Positions 8,738-17,553 of a stretch of 64,000 bases of DNA are shown here, piece after piece. The notes beneath the pieces are model-generated. The model was given only the letters and a program-made list of their open reading frames with translations, was not told where the DNA came from and did no database searches. The stretch comes from Streptomyces sp. CB02009. GTDB taxonomy: Bacteria > Actinomycetota > Actinomycetes > Streptomycetales > Streptomycetaceae. The stretch covers positions 248,001 to 312,000 of the forward strand of contig NZ_LIVV01000007.1 in NCBI RefSeq assembly GCF_001905825.1, written 5' to 3'. The number at the start of each line of letters is the position of its first letter. Position 1 is the first letter of the stretch. Position numbers and translations under genes: made by a program.

Positions 8738-11023
8738 TCAGGCGAACATGTCGGCCAGCAGCTCGGGGCCGATCACGATCGGCGCCGGGCGGTAGGCGGG
8801 CGGCAAGGTGCCCATCAGCTCGCGGACCAGGAAGTCCCAGCAGCGGGTGCGGACATGGGCCAGGCAGTCGATGAAGGTGTGCTCGGCGCCGGGCACGACG
8901 TGCAGTTCGACGTCCTTGCCCGCGGCGAGGAGCCGGTCGGCGAACCGCAGGGTCTGGTGCGGGTGGACCTGGTCGTCCATGTCCCCGTGGACGAGCAGCA
9001 GCTTGCCGGCCAGCCGGTCGGCGAGGTCCAGGTTGGACGTCCGGGCCCAGGCCTCGGGGTTGTCCGCGCCGTCGTAGGACTCGACGAAACCGGCGTTGAA
9101 GGTGCGGGCGTCGTGCGAACCGGAGAGGGCGACCCCGGCCCTGTACGTCCCGGGGAAGTCCAGCATCGCGCGCGCCGCGGCGAACCCGCCCCCGGAGTGG
9201 CCGAGGACGCCGACCCGCTCCAGGTCCATCCACGGCCGGGTCTCGGCCAGCTGCCCCAGGGCCGCGACATGGTCGGCCAGGGAGCCGGCGTCGGCCAGGC
9301 GGCCGAAGGAGGCGTCGTGGAAGGCCTTGCTCCGGCCCGGGGTGCCCCGGCCGTCGAGCGCGACGACCACGAAGCCGAGCGCCGCCAGGGGTTCCGCGTC
9401 CAGACCCATGCCGCCGGGGTCGAAGCACGGGGCGACCCGGTTGACCTGCGGGCCCGGGTACAGGTTGTCCACCACCGGGTAGGACAGGGCCGGGTCGAAG
9501 TCCCGCGGCCGGTACAGCACTCCGTAGACGTCGGTCTCGCCGTCGGCGGCCTTGACGCGGAAGCGCTCCGGCGCGGTCCACCCGGTGGCGGCCAGCTTGG
9601 TGGTGTCGGCGCGCTCCAGCTCGACGAGCACCCGCCCGGTCCAGTCCCGGACCGTGGTGACGGGGGCGAGGGCGACGGTGGAGGCCGAGTCGACGAAGTA
9701 CGCCTGGTCGCACGGGGATTCCGGCAGGACGGCGATGTGGTCGAGCGCGTCGTCGGTGAGCCGGGTGAAACCGGAGCCGTCCAGGCCCACCCGGCACACC
9801 GTGCGCCGGTACGGGTCCTCGTCGACGAGCCCGGAGGCCGTGAAGTACACGACGCGGTCGGCCTCGTCGACGCGCAGGATCTGCCGTACCAGCCACGGTC
9901 CGGAGGTGACCCGGCCGAGCAGCTCGCCGGTGTGCAGGTCGTAACGGTAGAGGTGGCCCCAGCCGTCCCGCTGCGAGAACCACAGCACCTCGTCGGCGAG
10001 CACCCGCACGAGCGGCGGCTCGGTCATCCACTGGTTGGGCTCCACCCGGGTCTCCCCGGACTCGCTGACCACGGTGGTGACCTCGCCCGTGACCGGGTCG
10101 AGGCGGTTCAGGGTGAGGGAGTGCTGGTCCCGGGGCCTGGCGAGGAAGTAGACGGCGGAGCCGTCCGCCGCCCACCACGCCCACTTCACGGTGATCGGCG
10201 ACACATGGGTCATGATCAGCGGCTCGGTCCCGGCGCGGACCACCGTGCCCTCGGCGACGTCGAGGACGACCAGCTCGGCCAGCGGCAGGTGCTCGTCCCC
10301 GGGATACGCGAACGGCTGGGTGTGCAGGCGGGGCGCGCCCCCGTCGGCGGGCAGCGCTTCCACGAGGTGGGTCCTGCGGACCTGGCGCTCGTCGGCCCGG
10401 TGGGCGAGGACCTTCGTCGAGTCCGGCGACCAGGCGACGGCGGGCGGCAGATACGGCACGCCGAGCTTGCGCAGCAGGGTGGGGTTGCCGGTCGCGGCGG
10501 GACCGGGACCGTAGGCGTGATCGGGCGCGCCGTCGGTGGTCAGGGGCCACTCGCGGCCGTCGGACAGCGAGCGGGCCCACAGGTCGTGCCCCCGCTGGGA
10601 CACCGCGGTCTTCCCGTCGGGCGACGTCACGTCCAGCGGGTTGCCGGGGGCCGTGAACTCGGCCCGCTCGCAGACGTAACCGTCCAGTGCGCAGCGCCAG
10701 TACGCGCCGAACGCCACGAATCGGACCTCGTCGTCCGCCGGTTCGACGGCGGCGAACGGCAGGGCCTCGGGGTCGACCCGCTCCCCGGAGGCGGCGGCCA
10801 GCGAGGCGGCCAGCCGGGCGTGGTCGAAGAGCGGCTCACGCGTGCCCGCCGCCGGGTCGACCCGTAGGAAACGCCGGCCGGTGCCGTCGCTCACCGCGTA
10901 CCAGAAGCGGGCGCCCCCGTCGATCCACTGCGGCCTGACCTTGTCACCGACGACGAGCTCGCCCGGGCGGGCGGGACGACGGAGAAGCTGCTCGGCGGCC
11001 TGGTAGTTCTGCGTGGTGCTCAT
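8738..11023 (-). CDS. S9-family oligopeptidase (dipeptidyl-peptidase IV type)
   Basis: A 761-residue protein with a DPP IV-like beta-propeller (about 60-500) and a C-terminal alpha/beta-hydrolase domain (about 530-745). The nucleophile elbow is GHSGGGF with Ser610; the triad is completed by Asp683 in HGDMDDQVHP and His715 in GAEHTF, spaced as in S9B/S9C enzymes. No signal peptide is evident (start MSTTQNYQAAEQLL), so it is probably cytoplasmic and trims small peptides. The ATG at 11023 has only a weak AGGACGGA upstream. It is monocistronic. Confidence 0.9.
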   Translation of the reverse strand: MSTTQNYQAAEQLLRRPARPGELVVGDKVRPQWIDGGARFWYAVSDGTGRRFLRVDPAAGTREPLFDHARLAASLAAASGERVDPEALPFAAVEPADDEVRFVAFGAYWRCALDGYVCERAEFTAPGNPLDVTSPDGKTAVSQRGHDLWARSLSDGREWPLTTDGAPDHAYGPGPAATGNPTLLRKLGVPYLPPAVAWSPDSTKVLAHRADERQVRRTHLVEALPADGGAPRLHTQPFAYPGDEHLPLAELVVLDVAEGTVVRAGTEPLIMTHVSPITVKWAWWAADGSAVYFLARPRDQHSLTLNRLDPVTGEVTTVVSESGETRVEPNQWMTEPPLVRVLADEVLWFSQRDGWGHLYRYDLHTGELLGRVTSGPWLVRQILRVDEADRVVYFTASGLVDEDPYRRTVCRVGLDGSGFTRLTDDALDHIAVLPESPCDQAYFVDSASTVALAPVTTVRDWTGRVLVELERADTTKLAATGWTAPERFRVKAADGETDVYGVLYRPRDFDPALSYPVVDNLYPGPQVNRVAPCFDPGGMGLDAEPLAALGFVVVALDGRGTPGRSKAFHDASFGRLADAGSLADHVAALGQLAETRPWMDLERVGVLGHSGGGFAAARAMLDFPGTYRAGVALSGSHDARTFNAGFVESYDGADNPEAWARTSNLDLADRLAGKLLLVHGDMDDQVHPHQTLRFADRLLAAGKDVELHVVPGAEHTFIDCLAHVRTRCWDFLVRELMGTLPPAYRPAPIVIGPELLADMFA

Positions 11024-11089
11024 TCTGCTTGTCCGTCCTGGGAGTTCGTAGTCAAGGATCTGGGGGCCGGGCCCGCGCCGCCGGGTCGT

Positions 11090-11761
11090 TCAGAGGCTGC
11101 GGGCGGTGATGTCGCCGTACGAGGTGGTGGCGTGGATGTGCAGGCCGGCGGCGGCGCCGTCGGTGTTGGCGAGGGCGTTGTGGACGCGGCCGTAGGCGGT
11201 GCCGGCGTTCAGGGTGGCGGAGACGCCGCGGGCGGCACCGACCGTGATCGCGCCGGACTCCGTGCGCAGCACGACCGTGCCGCGCGTGGCCTCCGCGATC
11301 CGCAGGTCGCCCTTCTTGGTGCTGATCTCGGCGGGGCCGTCGAGGCGGCCGACCGTGACGTCGCCGGCGAGCAGGGCGATGCGGGCGCCCGCGGTCTCGT
11401 CGAGCTCGACCGTGCCCTGCGCCCCCTCGACGGTGACATCGCCGAGCCGCCCGGTGCCGCGGAGTTCGGCGGCGGCGGTCTTCGCCTCGACGCGGGAGCC
11501 CGCGGGGAGCTGGACGGTCACCTCGACCGATCCGGAGTCGCCGAGGACCTTGTTCTTCGCGGGAGCGGCGGCGATCCGCAGGACGCCGTCGGCGAACTCG
11601 ACGGTGGTCTCCTCGGCGGCCTTCACGTCGTTGCCCTTGGCGGGGTTCGCGGGGCGGATGTCGACGGTGGCGTCGGCGCGGTCGGCGGCGATGAGCCGGA
11701 TACGGCCGGCGGGGATGTCGAGGACGGTGGTGAGGGCGGCGGCGGTGGCGAACTTCTGCAT
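11090..11761 (-). CDS. DUF4097-family beta-repeat protein
   Basis: A 223-residue protein made of short beta-strand repeats (for example LRGTGRLGDVTVEGAQGTVE and TKKGDLRIAEATRGTVVLRT) typical of DUF4097/DUF4098 adhesin-like proteins. No signal peptide or membrane helix is visible, which is usual for the streptomycete versions. AAGGAG lies 7 bases before ATG 11761. Its molecular role is not known. Upstream, toward 11950, lies an unusual cluster of GTTGC/GCAAC motifs that may control it. Confidence 0.85.
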   Translation of the reverse strand: MQKFATAAALTTVLDIPAGRIRLIAADRADATVDIRPANPAKGNDVKAAEETTVEFADGVLRIAAAPAKNKVLGDSGSVEVTVQLPAGSRVEAKTAAAELRGTGRLGDVTVEGAQGTVELDETAGARIALLAGDVTVGRLDGPAEISTKKGDLRIAEATRGTVVLRTESGAITVGAARGVSATLNAGTAYGRVHNALANTDGAAAGLHIHATTSYGDITARSL

Positions 11762-11827
11762 GGTGCTTCTCCTTCGTGGGGCGGGCCCGCTGCTGGGCCG
11801 CGCTGTTTCCGATGAAGGAAAAGCTAC

Positions 11828-11950
11828 GTTGCGTTCATGGGTCTGGCAACGTGCTTGTTGCGCTGAATCTGTATTGCCGCAGGTGAGTTGAGGAATTTCG
11901 TTGCAACGGTTTCCAGGCTAATGCAACGTCAGGAGTGTTGCTCGTTGCAA
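11828..11950. promoter_or_regulatory. Cluster of seven GTTGC/GCAAC motifs upstream of the DUF4097 gene
   Basis: In 123 bases the pentamer GTTGC or its complement occurs at 11828, 11846, 11857, 11900 (inside the perfect palindrome CGTTGCAACG, 11899-11908), 11923, 11937 and 11944. The stretch is clearly AT-richer than its surroundings. Several copies form inverted or everted pairs. This looks like an operator array for a dimeric regulator acting on the DUF4097 promoter; the regulator is not identifiable here. Confidence 0.5.
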
Positions 11951-12385
11951 TGGAATGAAGGTGAATGCACTGCGGGGCGCTTCGGATGCTCCAGGCGCTC
12001 GGATGCGCGGAGTGCGCGGAGTGCTGCCCGGTTGCTCCCGGCGTCCGTGCGGGGCGCGGGGCGCGGGGCGCGTGGCGCGGGGCGCGTGGCGCCGTCACGA
12101 GGGCCGGTACCGGCCCTCGTGGGTGCCCGGGTGCATGGGTGCCCGGGGGAGCCGGCTGTTCGTCCTCTCCGGCGCACTCGCCGGCGGCTCCGGCCCGGTC
12201 GGTGCTCCCGCCCGGTGCTCGCGCGTCCCCGACGGTTCTCGCGTCCTCGCCCTCGGCGGTGTCCTCGCCCTCGGCGGCGCTCCCGCCTCCCCGGCGGTGC
12301 CGGGTGCGCCCCCGGCGTCAACTCGCCCGTGTGCCGGGCCACTTCACCCGCGCGTCCGTCGGCCGCGCGCGTCGGGCCCGTGCGC

Positions 12386-12427
12386 GGCCTCCGGGCTCCG
12401 GCCTCCGGGCTCCGGCCTCCGGGCCCC
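12386..12427. repeat. Near-perfect 14-bp tandem repeat in a gene-poor GC-rich gap
   Basis: The unit GGCCTCCGGGCTCC occurs at 12386 and 12400, with a partial third copy from 12414. It sits in the gap 11951-12450, which also has a run of GGCGCGGGGCGCG-type units near 12050-12090. I see no convincing gene in that gap: open frames there have low-complexity Arg/Ala/Pro/Gly translations and no ribosome-binding sites. Confidence 0.6.
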
Positions 12428-12450
12428 CGGTGGGGACGGGACCCGCCCGC

Positions 12451-13497
12451 CTACTTCCGCGGCCGCCCCGTGGAACCCCGTACCACCAGCTCCGCCGGGA
12501 CGCGGGCCAGGCCGCCCGCCGGGGGGTCCTCCGTGCCCATCGCCAGGCGGCCCGCTCGCGCCCCCGCCTCGTGCAGCGGCAGGTGGACCGTCGTCAGGGA
12601 CGGGACCGCGTCCACCGAGAACGGGAGGTCGTCGAAGCCCGCCACGGACACGTCGCCCGGGATCGACAGGCCGCGTTCCCGCAGGGCCGCGCAGACACCG
12701 AGGGCCACCGTGTCGTTGGCGGCGACGACCGCCGTGAGGTCCGGGTCGCGGGCCAGGAGTTCCGCCGTGGCCTCGTAGCCGGCCTGCCGGTCGTACGCGC
12801 TGTGGACCGTCGGCCCCTCCGCGATCCCGGCCGCCGCGAGGGCCGCCCGGTGGCCCTCCAGCCGGTGCCGGGTCGTCGTCCGGTCGGCCGGGCCGGCCGC
12901 GTAGCCGATCCGCTGGTGGCCGAGTCCGAGCAGGTGCTCGGTGAGGCGGCGCGCGCCGCCCCGGTTGTCGAAGACGAGCGCGGCCGCGTTCGCGTCGCCG
13001 GTGACCGGCGGGCGCCCGCAGAGCACGACCCGGGTCCCCGCCTCCGCCAGCTTGGCCAGCTTGCCGGTCGTCGCCGCCAGGTGCTCGGGGTTCTCCAGGG
13101 AGCCGCCCATGAGGATCACGGCCGCGGCCCGCTGCCGCTGGAGCAGGGTGAGGTAGGTCAGTTCGCGCTCCGGCGAGCCGCCGGTGTTGCAGACGACGGC
13201 GAGCTTCTCGCCTCCGCCGCGCCCCGATCCGCCCTCCCCGATGGCACTCTGCGCCGCGCTCGCCATGATCCCGAAGAACGGGTCGGCGATGTCGTGGACG
13301 AGGACGCCGACCAGGTCGGAGGTGGCGGCGGCGAGGGAGCTGGCGGGCCCGTTGAGGACGTAGTCCAGCTCGTCCACGGCCCGCAGGACCCGCTCGCGGG
13401 TCGACTCGGCGACCGGGTAGTTGCCGTTGAGGACGCGCGAGACGGTGGCGGGCGAGACCCGTGCGCGAGCGGCCACGTCCGCCAGGGTGACGGTCAT
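12451..13497 (-). CDS. LacI-family transcriptional regulator of the adjacent sugar operon
   Basis: I start at ATG 13497, where the protein reads MTVTLADVAARARVSPATVS, the canonical LacI N-terminus; the frame is open farther upstream but without LacI homology. The 348 residues comprise the helix-turn-helix (3-24), hinge helix and a sugar-binding periplasmic-protein-like core (about 60-340). It is divergent from the Gfo/Idh-DUF993-epimerase operon. A perfect LacI-type palindrome (GAAAGCGCTTTC) lies between them. It therefore probably represses that operon until an inducing sugar binds. Confidence 0.9.
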   Translation of the reverse strand: MTVTLADVAARARVSPATVSRVLNGNYPVAESTRERVLRAVDELDYVLNGPASSLAAATSDLVGVLVHDIADPFFGIMASAAQSAIGEGGSGRGGGEKLAVVCNTGGSPERELTYLTLLQRQRAAAVILMGGSLENPEHLAATTGKLAKLAEAGTRVVLCGRPPVTGDANAAALVFDNRGGARRLTEHLLGLGHQRIGYAAGPADRTTTRHRLEGHRAALAAAGIAEGPTVHSAYDRQAGYEATAELLARDPDLTAVVAANDTVALGVCAALRERGLSIPGDVSVAGFDDLPFSVDAVPSLTTVHLPLHEAGARAGRLAMGTEDPPAGGLARVPAELVVRGSTGRPRK

Positions 13498-13518
13498 CGT
13501 GTGCGTACCTCCAGGGCC

Positions 13519-13571
13519 TTGTCGACGGCGATGTCGGCAGGCTAGCGTCATCGCCGATGGAAAGCGCTTTC
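13519..13571 (+). promoter_or_regulatory. Promoter and LacI-type operator of the Gfo/Idh-DUF993-epimerase operon
   Basis: TTGTCG (13519-13524), an 18-base spacer and TAGCGT (13543-13548) form a plausible vegetative promoter. The perfect palindrome GAAAGCGCTTTC (13560-13571) follows just where transcription would start. This sequence is the classic LacI/GalR-family half-site arrangement with a central CG. Position right after the start site suits simple repression by the divergent LacI protein, and possibly its autoregulation. Confidence 0.7.
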
Positions 13572-13607
13572 TATGAAGGCGCGGCACACCGCGGAGAGGA
13601 ACCTTTC

Positions 13608-14759
13608 GTGACACGCAGGACAGTCCGCATCGCCATGAACGGCGTCACCGGGCGGATGGGACACCGCCAGCACCTGGTCCGTTCGATCCTCGCCCTGCGC
13701 GAACAGGGCGGCCTCGACCTCGGCAACGGCGAGACCCTGTGGCCCGAGCCGGTCCTCGTCGGCCGCCGCGAACCCGCCCTGCGCGCACTCGCCGAGCGCC
13801 ACGGCCTCACCGAGTGGTCCACCGACCTCGACGCCGTCCTCGCCGACGACACCATCGACATCTACTTCGACGCCCAGGTCACCTCCGCCCGCGCCGAGGC
13901 GATCACCCGGGCCGTCCACGCCGGCAAGCACGTCTACACCGAGAAGCCCACGGCCGCCGACCTCGCCGGCGCCCTGGAGCTCGCACGGCTCGCCACCGAG
14001 AAGGGCGTCAAGCACGGCGTCGTCCAGGACAAACTGTTCCTGCCGGGCCTGCTCAAGCTCAAGCGCCTCATCGACGGCGGCTTCTTCGGCGAGATCCTGT
14101 CCGTGCGCGGCGAGTTCGGCTACTGGGTCTTCGAGGGCGACTGGCAGGACGCCCAGCGCCCCAGCTGGAACTACCGCTCCCAGGACGGCGGCGGCATCGT
14201 CGTCGACATGTTCCCGCACTGGGAGTACGTGCTCCACGAGCTGTTCGGCCGCGTCACCTCCGTCACCGCCCAGGTCGCCACCCACGTCCCGCGCCGCTGG
14301 GACGAGCAGGGCAAGCCCTACGACGCCACCGCAGACGACGCCGCCTACGGCATCTTCCAGCTGGAGGGCGGCGCCGTCGCCCAGATCAACTCCTCCTGGA
14401 CCGTCCGGGTCAACCGCGACGAACTCGTCGAGTTCCAGGTCGACGGCACCCACGGCTCCGCCGTCGCCGGACTGCGCAACTGCCGCGTCCAGCACCGATC
14501 GGCGACCCCCAAGCCCGTCTGGAACCCGGACATCCCGGCCACCGAGCCCTTCCGGGAGCAGTGGCAGGAGGTCCCCGACAACGCCGAGTTCGACAACGGC
14601 TTCAAGGCCCAGTGGGAGCTGTTCCTGCGGCACGTCGTCCTCGACGAGCCGTACCACTGGGACCTCCTCGCGGGCGCCCGCGGCGTCCAGCTCGCCGAAC
14701 TCGGCCTGAGGTCCGCCGCCGAGGGCCGCCGCCTCGACGTCCCGGAGGTGACCCTGTGA
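13608..14759 (+). CDS. Gfo/Idh/MocA-family NAD(P)-dependent sugar oxidoreductase
   Basis: Start placed at GTG 13608 (GAGAGGAA upstream); an in-frame ATG at 13557 would lie on top of the operator. The 383-residue product has an N-terminal Rossmann fold (VRIAMNGVTGRMGHRQH, slightly atypical in lacking the classic GxGxxG) and the conserved YTEKPTA motif whose Lys is catalytic in this family. The C-terminal half is the usual beta-sheet oxidoreductase domain. It likely oxidises a hydroxyl of a sugar or cyclitol with NAD(P). First gene of an operon with start/stop overlap to the DUF993 gene. Confidence 0.88.
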   Translation: MTRRTVRIAMNGVTGRMGHRQHLVRSILALREQGGLDLGNGETLWPEPVLVGRREPALRALAERHGLTEWSTDLDAVLADDTIDIYFDAQVTSARAEAITRAVHAGKHVYTEKPTAADLAGALELARLATEKGVKHGVVQDKLFLPGLLKLKRLIDGGFFGEILSVRGEFGYWVFEGDWQDAQRPSWNYRSQDGGGIVVDMFPHWEYVLHELFGRVTSVTAQVATHVPRRWDEQGKPYDATADDAAYGIFQLEGGAVAQINSSWTVRVNRDELVEFQVDGTHGSAVAGLRNCRVQHRSATPKPVWNPDIPATEPFREQWQEVPDNAEFDNGFKAQWELFLRHVVLDEPYHWDLLAGARGVQLAELGLRSAAEGRRLDVPEVTL

Positions 14760-15922
14760 TCCGCCTGCCCGAGGCCGGCGGCGGCACACGGGAGTACACG
14801 CCGCGCACCGAGCCGCTGGCCCTGGGCGGGGGCGGCCCCCTGACCTCCCGTACGGTCTTCTCCGCCGCCCACGTGGTCGCCGACCCGTACGCCGACACCA
14901 CTCCCGACTCTCCCGCGGCGGTCGACTGGGACGCCACCCTCGCCTTCCGCCGCCACCTCTGGTCGCACGGCCTCGGGGTCGCCGAGGCCATGGACACCGC
15001 GCAGCGGGGGATGGGCCTCGACTGGACCGGGGCGGCCGAACTGATCCGCCGCAGCGCGGCCGAGGCGAAGGCGGTGGGCGGCCGGATCGCCTGCGGCGTC
15101 GGCACCGACCAGCTCGCCGGGCCGGAACCGCTCACCGGCCCGGACGGCCTGGCGGCGGTCCGCAAGGCGTACGAGGAGCAGCTCGCGCTCGTCGAGGAGA
15201 CCGGCTCCCAGGCCGTCCTGATGGCCTCCCGCGCCCTCGCCGCGGCGGCGACGGGCCCCGAGGACTACCTCGACCTGTACGGCCACCTCCTCCGCCAGGC
15301 GAGCGAACCGGTGGTCCTCCACTGGCTCGGCCCGATGTTCGACCCGGCACTCGACGGGTACTGGGGCTCGGCCGACCTGGACACCGCGACCGAGACGTTC
15401 CTGGAGGTCATCGCCGCGCACCCGGACAAGGTCGACGGCATCAAGGTCTCCCTCCTGGACGCCCGGCGCGAGGTCGAACTGCGCCGCCGCCTCCCGGAGG
15501 GCGTGCGCTGCTACACGGGCGACGACTTCCACTACCCGGAGCTGATCGCCGGCGACGAACACGGCTTCAGCCACGCCCTGCTGGGCGTCTTCGACCCGCT
15601 GGCCCCCCTCGCGGCCGAGGCGGTCCGCACCCTGGACACGGGCGACACGGACGGCTTCCGCGCGCTCCTCGACCCGACGGTCGCCCTGTCCCGGCACCTC
15701 TTCCGGGCGCCGACCCGCTACTACAAGACGGGAGTCGTCCTGCTCGCCTGGCTCGCCGGCCACCAGGACCACTTCACGATGGTCGGCGGCCTGCAGTCGG
15801 CCCGCTCGCTGCCGCACCTCGCGACCGCCTACGAACTCGCCGACGGCCTGGGCCTGTTCCCCGACCCGGCGCTCGCCGAGTCGCGCATGCGCGCCCTCCT
15901 GACGGTCCAGGGAGGGCTGTGA
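14756..15922 (+). CDS. DUF993 protein, dihydrodipicolinate-synthase-like aldolase
   Basis: GTG 14756 overlaps the previous stop (GTGA) and has GGAGGT upstream. The 388-residue protein belongs to the DUF993 family, remotely related to DapA/NAL class I aldolases. Lys230 in VDGIKVSLLD occupies the position expected for the Schiff-base lysine, and HWLGPMFDP resembles a substrate-site segment. No substrate is established for this family to my knowledge. Its place between a sugar oxidoreductase and an epimerase suggests retro-aldol cleavage or dehydration of an oxidised sugar or cyclitol. Confidence 0.85.
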   Translation: MIRLPEAGGGTREYTPRTEPLALGGGGPLTSRTVFSAAHVVADPYADTTPDSPAAVDWDATLAFRRHLWSHGLGVAEAMDTAQRGMGLDWTGAAELIRRSAAEAKAVGGRIACGVGTDQLAGPEPLTGPDGLAAVRKAYEEQLALVEETGSQAVLMASRALAAAATGPEDYLDLYGHLLRQASEPVVLHWLGPMFDPALDGYWGSADLDTATETFLEVIAAHPDKVDGIKVSLLDARREVELRRRLPEGVRCYTGDDFHYPELIAGDEHGFSHALLGVFDPLAPLAAEAVRTLDTGDTDGFRALLDPTVALSRHLFRAPTRYYKTGVVLLAWLAGHQDHFTMVGGLQSARSLPHLATAYELADGLGLFPDPALAESRMRALLTVQGGL

Positions 15923-16725
15923 TGGACCTCGACCGCTTCAGCATCAACCAGATGACGGTCAAGCAGCTGTCCCTCCCCGACCTCGTCGCCCACTGCGTCC
16001 GGCTCGGCGTCCCGGGCGTGGGACTGTGGCGCGAACCGGTCCAGGAGTACGGCGTGCGGGCGGCGGCCGAGCTCGTACGGGACGCCGGCCTCACGGTCAC
16101 CACCCTCTGCCGCGGCGGCTTCTTCACCTCGGACGGCTGGGAGGCGGAGAACCGGGCGGCGATCGACGAGGCGGTCGCGCTCGGCACGGACACCGTCGTG
16201 CTGGTCTCCGGCGGCCTCACCCCCGCCTTCCCCGACCTGCCCTCGGCCCGCGCCCGGATCACCGAGGCGATCGGGGAACTGGCCCCCTACGCGGGCGAAC
16301 GAGGAATCCGCCTGGCCGTCGAACCCCTCCACCCCATGTACGCCGCCGACCGCTGCGCGGTCTCCACCCTGGACCAGGCGCTGGCCGTCGCCGAGCACTT
16401 CCCGCCCGAGCAGGTGGGCGTGGTGGTCGACACGTACCACCTCTGGTGGGACGACCGCGCCCCGGCGGCGGTGGAACGCGCGGGCGCGTCGGGCCGCATC
16501 CACTCCTTCCAGCTCGCCGACTGGACCACCCCCCTCCCGGCCGGCGTCCTGACCGGCCGGGGCCAGCTGGGCACCGGCGCGATCGACCTGCGGGCCTGGA
16601 AGGACCTGACGGAGAAGGCGGGCTGGACGGGCCCGGTGGAGGTGGAGATCTTCAACGACACCCTGTGGGCACGGGACGGCGTCGAGGTCCTTGAGGAGAC
16701 CCTGGACCGCTTCCTGGCGGTCTGA
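15922..16725 (+). CDS. Sugar phosphate isomerase/epimerase (AP endonuclease 2-like TIM barrel)
   Basis: ATG 15922 shares one base with the upstream stop (TGATG); a GTG at 15919 is an alternative. GGAGGG lies 6-7 bases before the ATG. The 267 residues form a xylose-isomerase-like TIM barrel with probable metal ligands in LAVEPLHPMYA (Glu, His), VVDTYHLWW (Asp, His) and VEVEIFN (Glu). Such proteins isomerise or epimerise ketose or inosose intermediates. It ends the LacI-controlled operon. Confidence 0.87.
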   Translation: MDLDRFSINQMTVKQLSLPDLVAHCVRLGVPGVGLWREPVQEYGVRAAAELVRDAGLTVTTLCRGGFFTSDGWEAENRAAIDEAVALGTDTVVLVSGGLTPAFPDLPSARARITEAIGELAPYAGERGIRLAVEPLHPMYAADRCAVSTLDQALAVAEHFPPEQVGVVVDTYHLWWDDRAPAAVERAGASGRIHSFQLADWTTPLPAGVLTGRGQLGTGAIDLRAWKDLTEKAGWTGPVEVEIFNDTLWARDGVEVLEETLDRFLAV

Positions 16726-16777
16726 CGGACCCCTCGGCCCCTTGTGCGGAGAGACCGAGGAGAGCAAGGCCGCCCGG

Positions 16778-16795
16778 CCGTGCGGCGCCGCACGG
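16778..16795. terminator. Perfect 18-bp palindrome, probable terminator hairpin
   Basis: CCGTGCGGCGCCGCACGG lies between the convergent epimerase and vapC genes. As RNA it folds into a 7-bp stem with a GCGC loop. No T-tract follows, so termination is inferred from position and symmetry. Confidence 0.5.
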
Positions 16796-16820
16796 CGGGG
16801 GCAAGCAGCGGGACGGACGG

Positions 16821-17237
16821 TTACCCTCCGAGGTGCCGTACGTCCTGCTGCTCGACCTCCGTGAGGACGCGGGCGACCGTCGCGAAGTCGTTGTCCCTGT
16901 GCAGGATGGTTAACCCGTGATGCACCGCCGTGGCACAGATCAGGAGATCGACGACGCCCGCCGCACGGTGCTGCCCCTTCTGTGTCAGCTTGTACTGGGC
17001 GGTCTCCACCCACCGCCACGCGTCCTTGGGGACGCGCACGATTCCGAACGCGGCGGAGAGGGCCTCCTCGATCTCCTCGCGGTCGTCCGGGCCGGTGGCC
17101 GTGAAGAGGATCTCTGCCCGGGTGGCCTCGCAGATGCCGATGGCGCCCGTTTCGATCTCGGTGTCCCAGTGCCGGTGTGCGACGGGATCGGTGGTGAGGT
17201 GGACGTACCCGCTGGTGTCGACGAGGTACGTGATCAC
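16821..17237 (-). CDS. vapC: VapC-type PIN-domain ribonuclease toxin
   Basis: GTG 17237 overlaps the antitoxin stop by GTGA. The 138-residue protein has PIN-domain acidic residues: Asp in YLVDTSGYVHL at the N-terminus, Glu in CEATRAEILF, Asp in VVDLLICATAV and Asp in LHRDNDF near the C-terminus. These form the Mg-binding site of VapC toxins, which cleave tRNA or rRNA. Length is typical. The VapB partner is directly upstream. Confidence 0.88.
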   Translation of the reverse strand: MITYLVDTSGYVHLTTDPVAHRHWDTEIETGAIGICEATRAEILFTATGPDDREEIEEALSAAFGIVRVPKDAWRWVETAQYKLTQKGQHRAAGVVDLLICATAVHHGLTILHRDNDFATVARVLTEVEQQDVRHLGG

Positions 17238-17470
17238 TCGGCATCCACGCCGTGCTGGGCGGCCTTGCGGGCCTCCCACGCCCGACGAAGAGGCTCCATT
17301 TCACCTCGCGCGCCCCGCTCCGCCAGCCGCTGGTAGGCCGCACGGCGGCGGTGACGCAGTATGACCTCTGCCAGCGCCGTGTTGATGGTGTCCTTCTTCG
17401 TGGTCGTACCGAGCAGTTTCGCGGCCTCGGCGAGTACGTCGTCGTCCACGTCCACGTTGGTCACACCCAT
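17234..17470 (-). CDS. vapB: VapB-type antitoxin
   Basis: Start chosen at ATG 17470 (GGAGGG 6 bases upstream), giving 78 residues. The N-terminal half (GVTNVDVDDDVLAEAAKLLG then TTTKKDTINTALAEVI) is a ribbon-helix-helix-like VapB DNA-binding segment of the DUF2191 kind. The C-terminal half is charged and helical, suited to wrapping the PIN toxin. It precedes and overlaps vapC, so the pair should be autoregulated by the complex. Confidence 0.87.
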   Translation of the reverse strand: MGVTNVDVDDDVLAEAAKLLGTTTKKDTINTALAEVILRHRRRAAYQRLAERGARGEMEPLRRAWEARKAAQHGVDAE

Positions 17471-17553
17471 GATCACCCTCCAGCGTGCCATGTGGGAAGA
17501 GTGCCCACCTCTCATACATGGTAGCCGCGTGCACCGACCACGGGGGTGCCGTA

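Noticed and set aside
12386..12427. Possible CRISPR-like repeats
   Set aside because: The copies are 14 bases and directly adjacent with no unique spacers, and no cas genes occur in the window. The same applies to the 24-bp array at 56772.
11955..12737. Overlapping plus-strand frames in the gap before the LacI gene
   Set aside because: Translations are low complexity (Arg, Pro, Gly, Ala), no start signals are seen and they continue into the LacI gene on the other strand.
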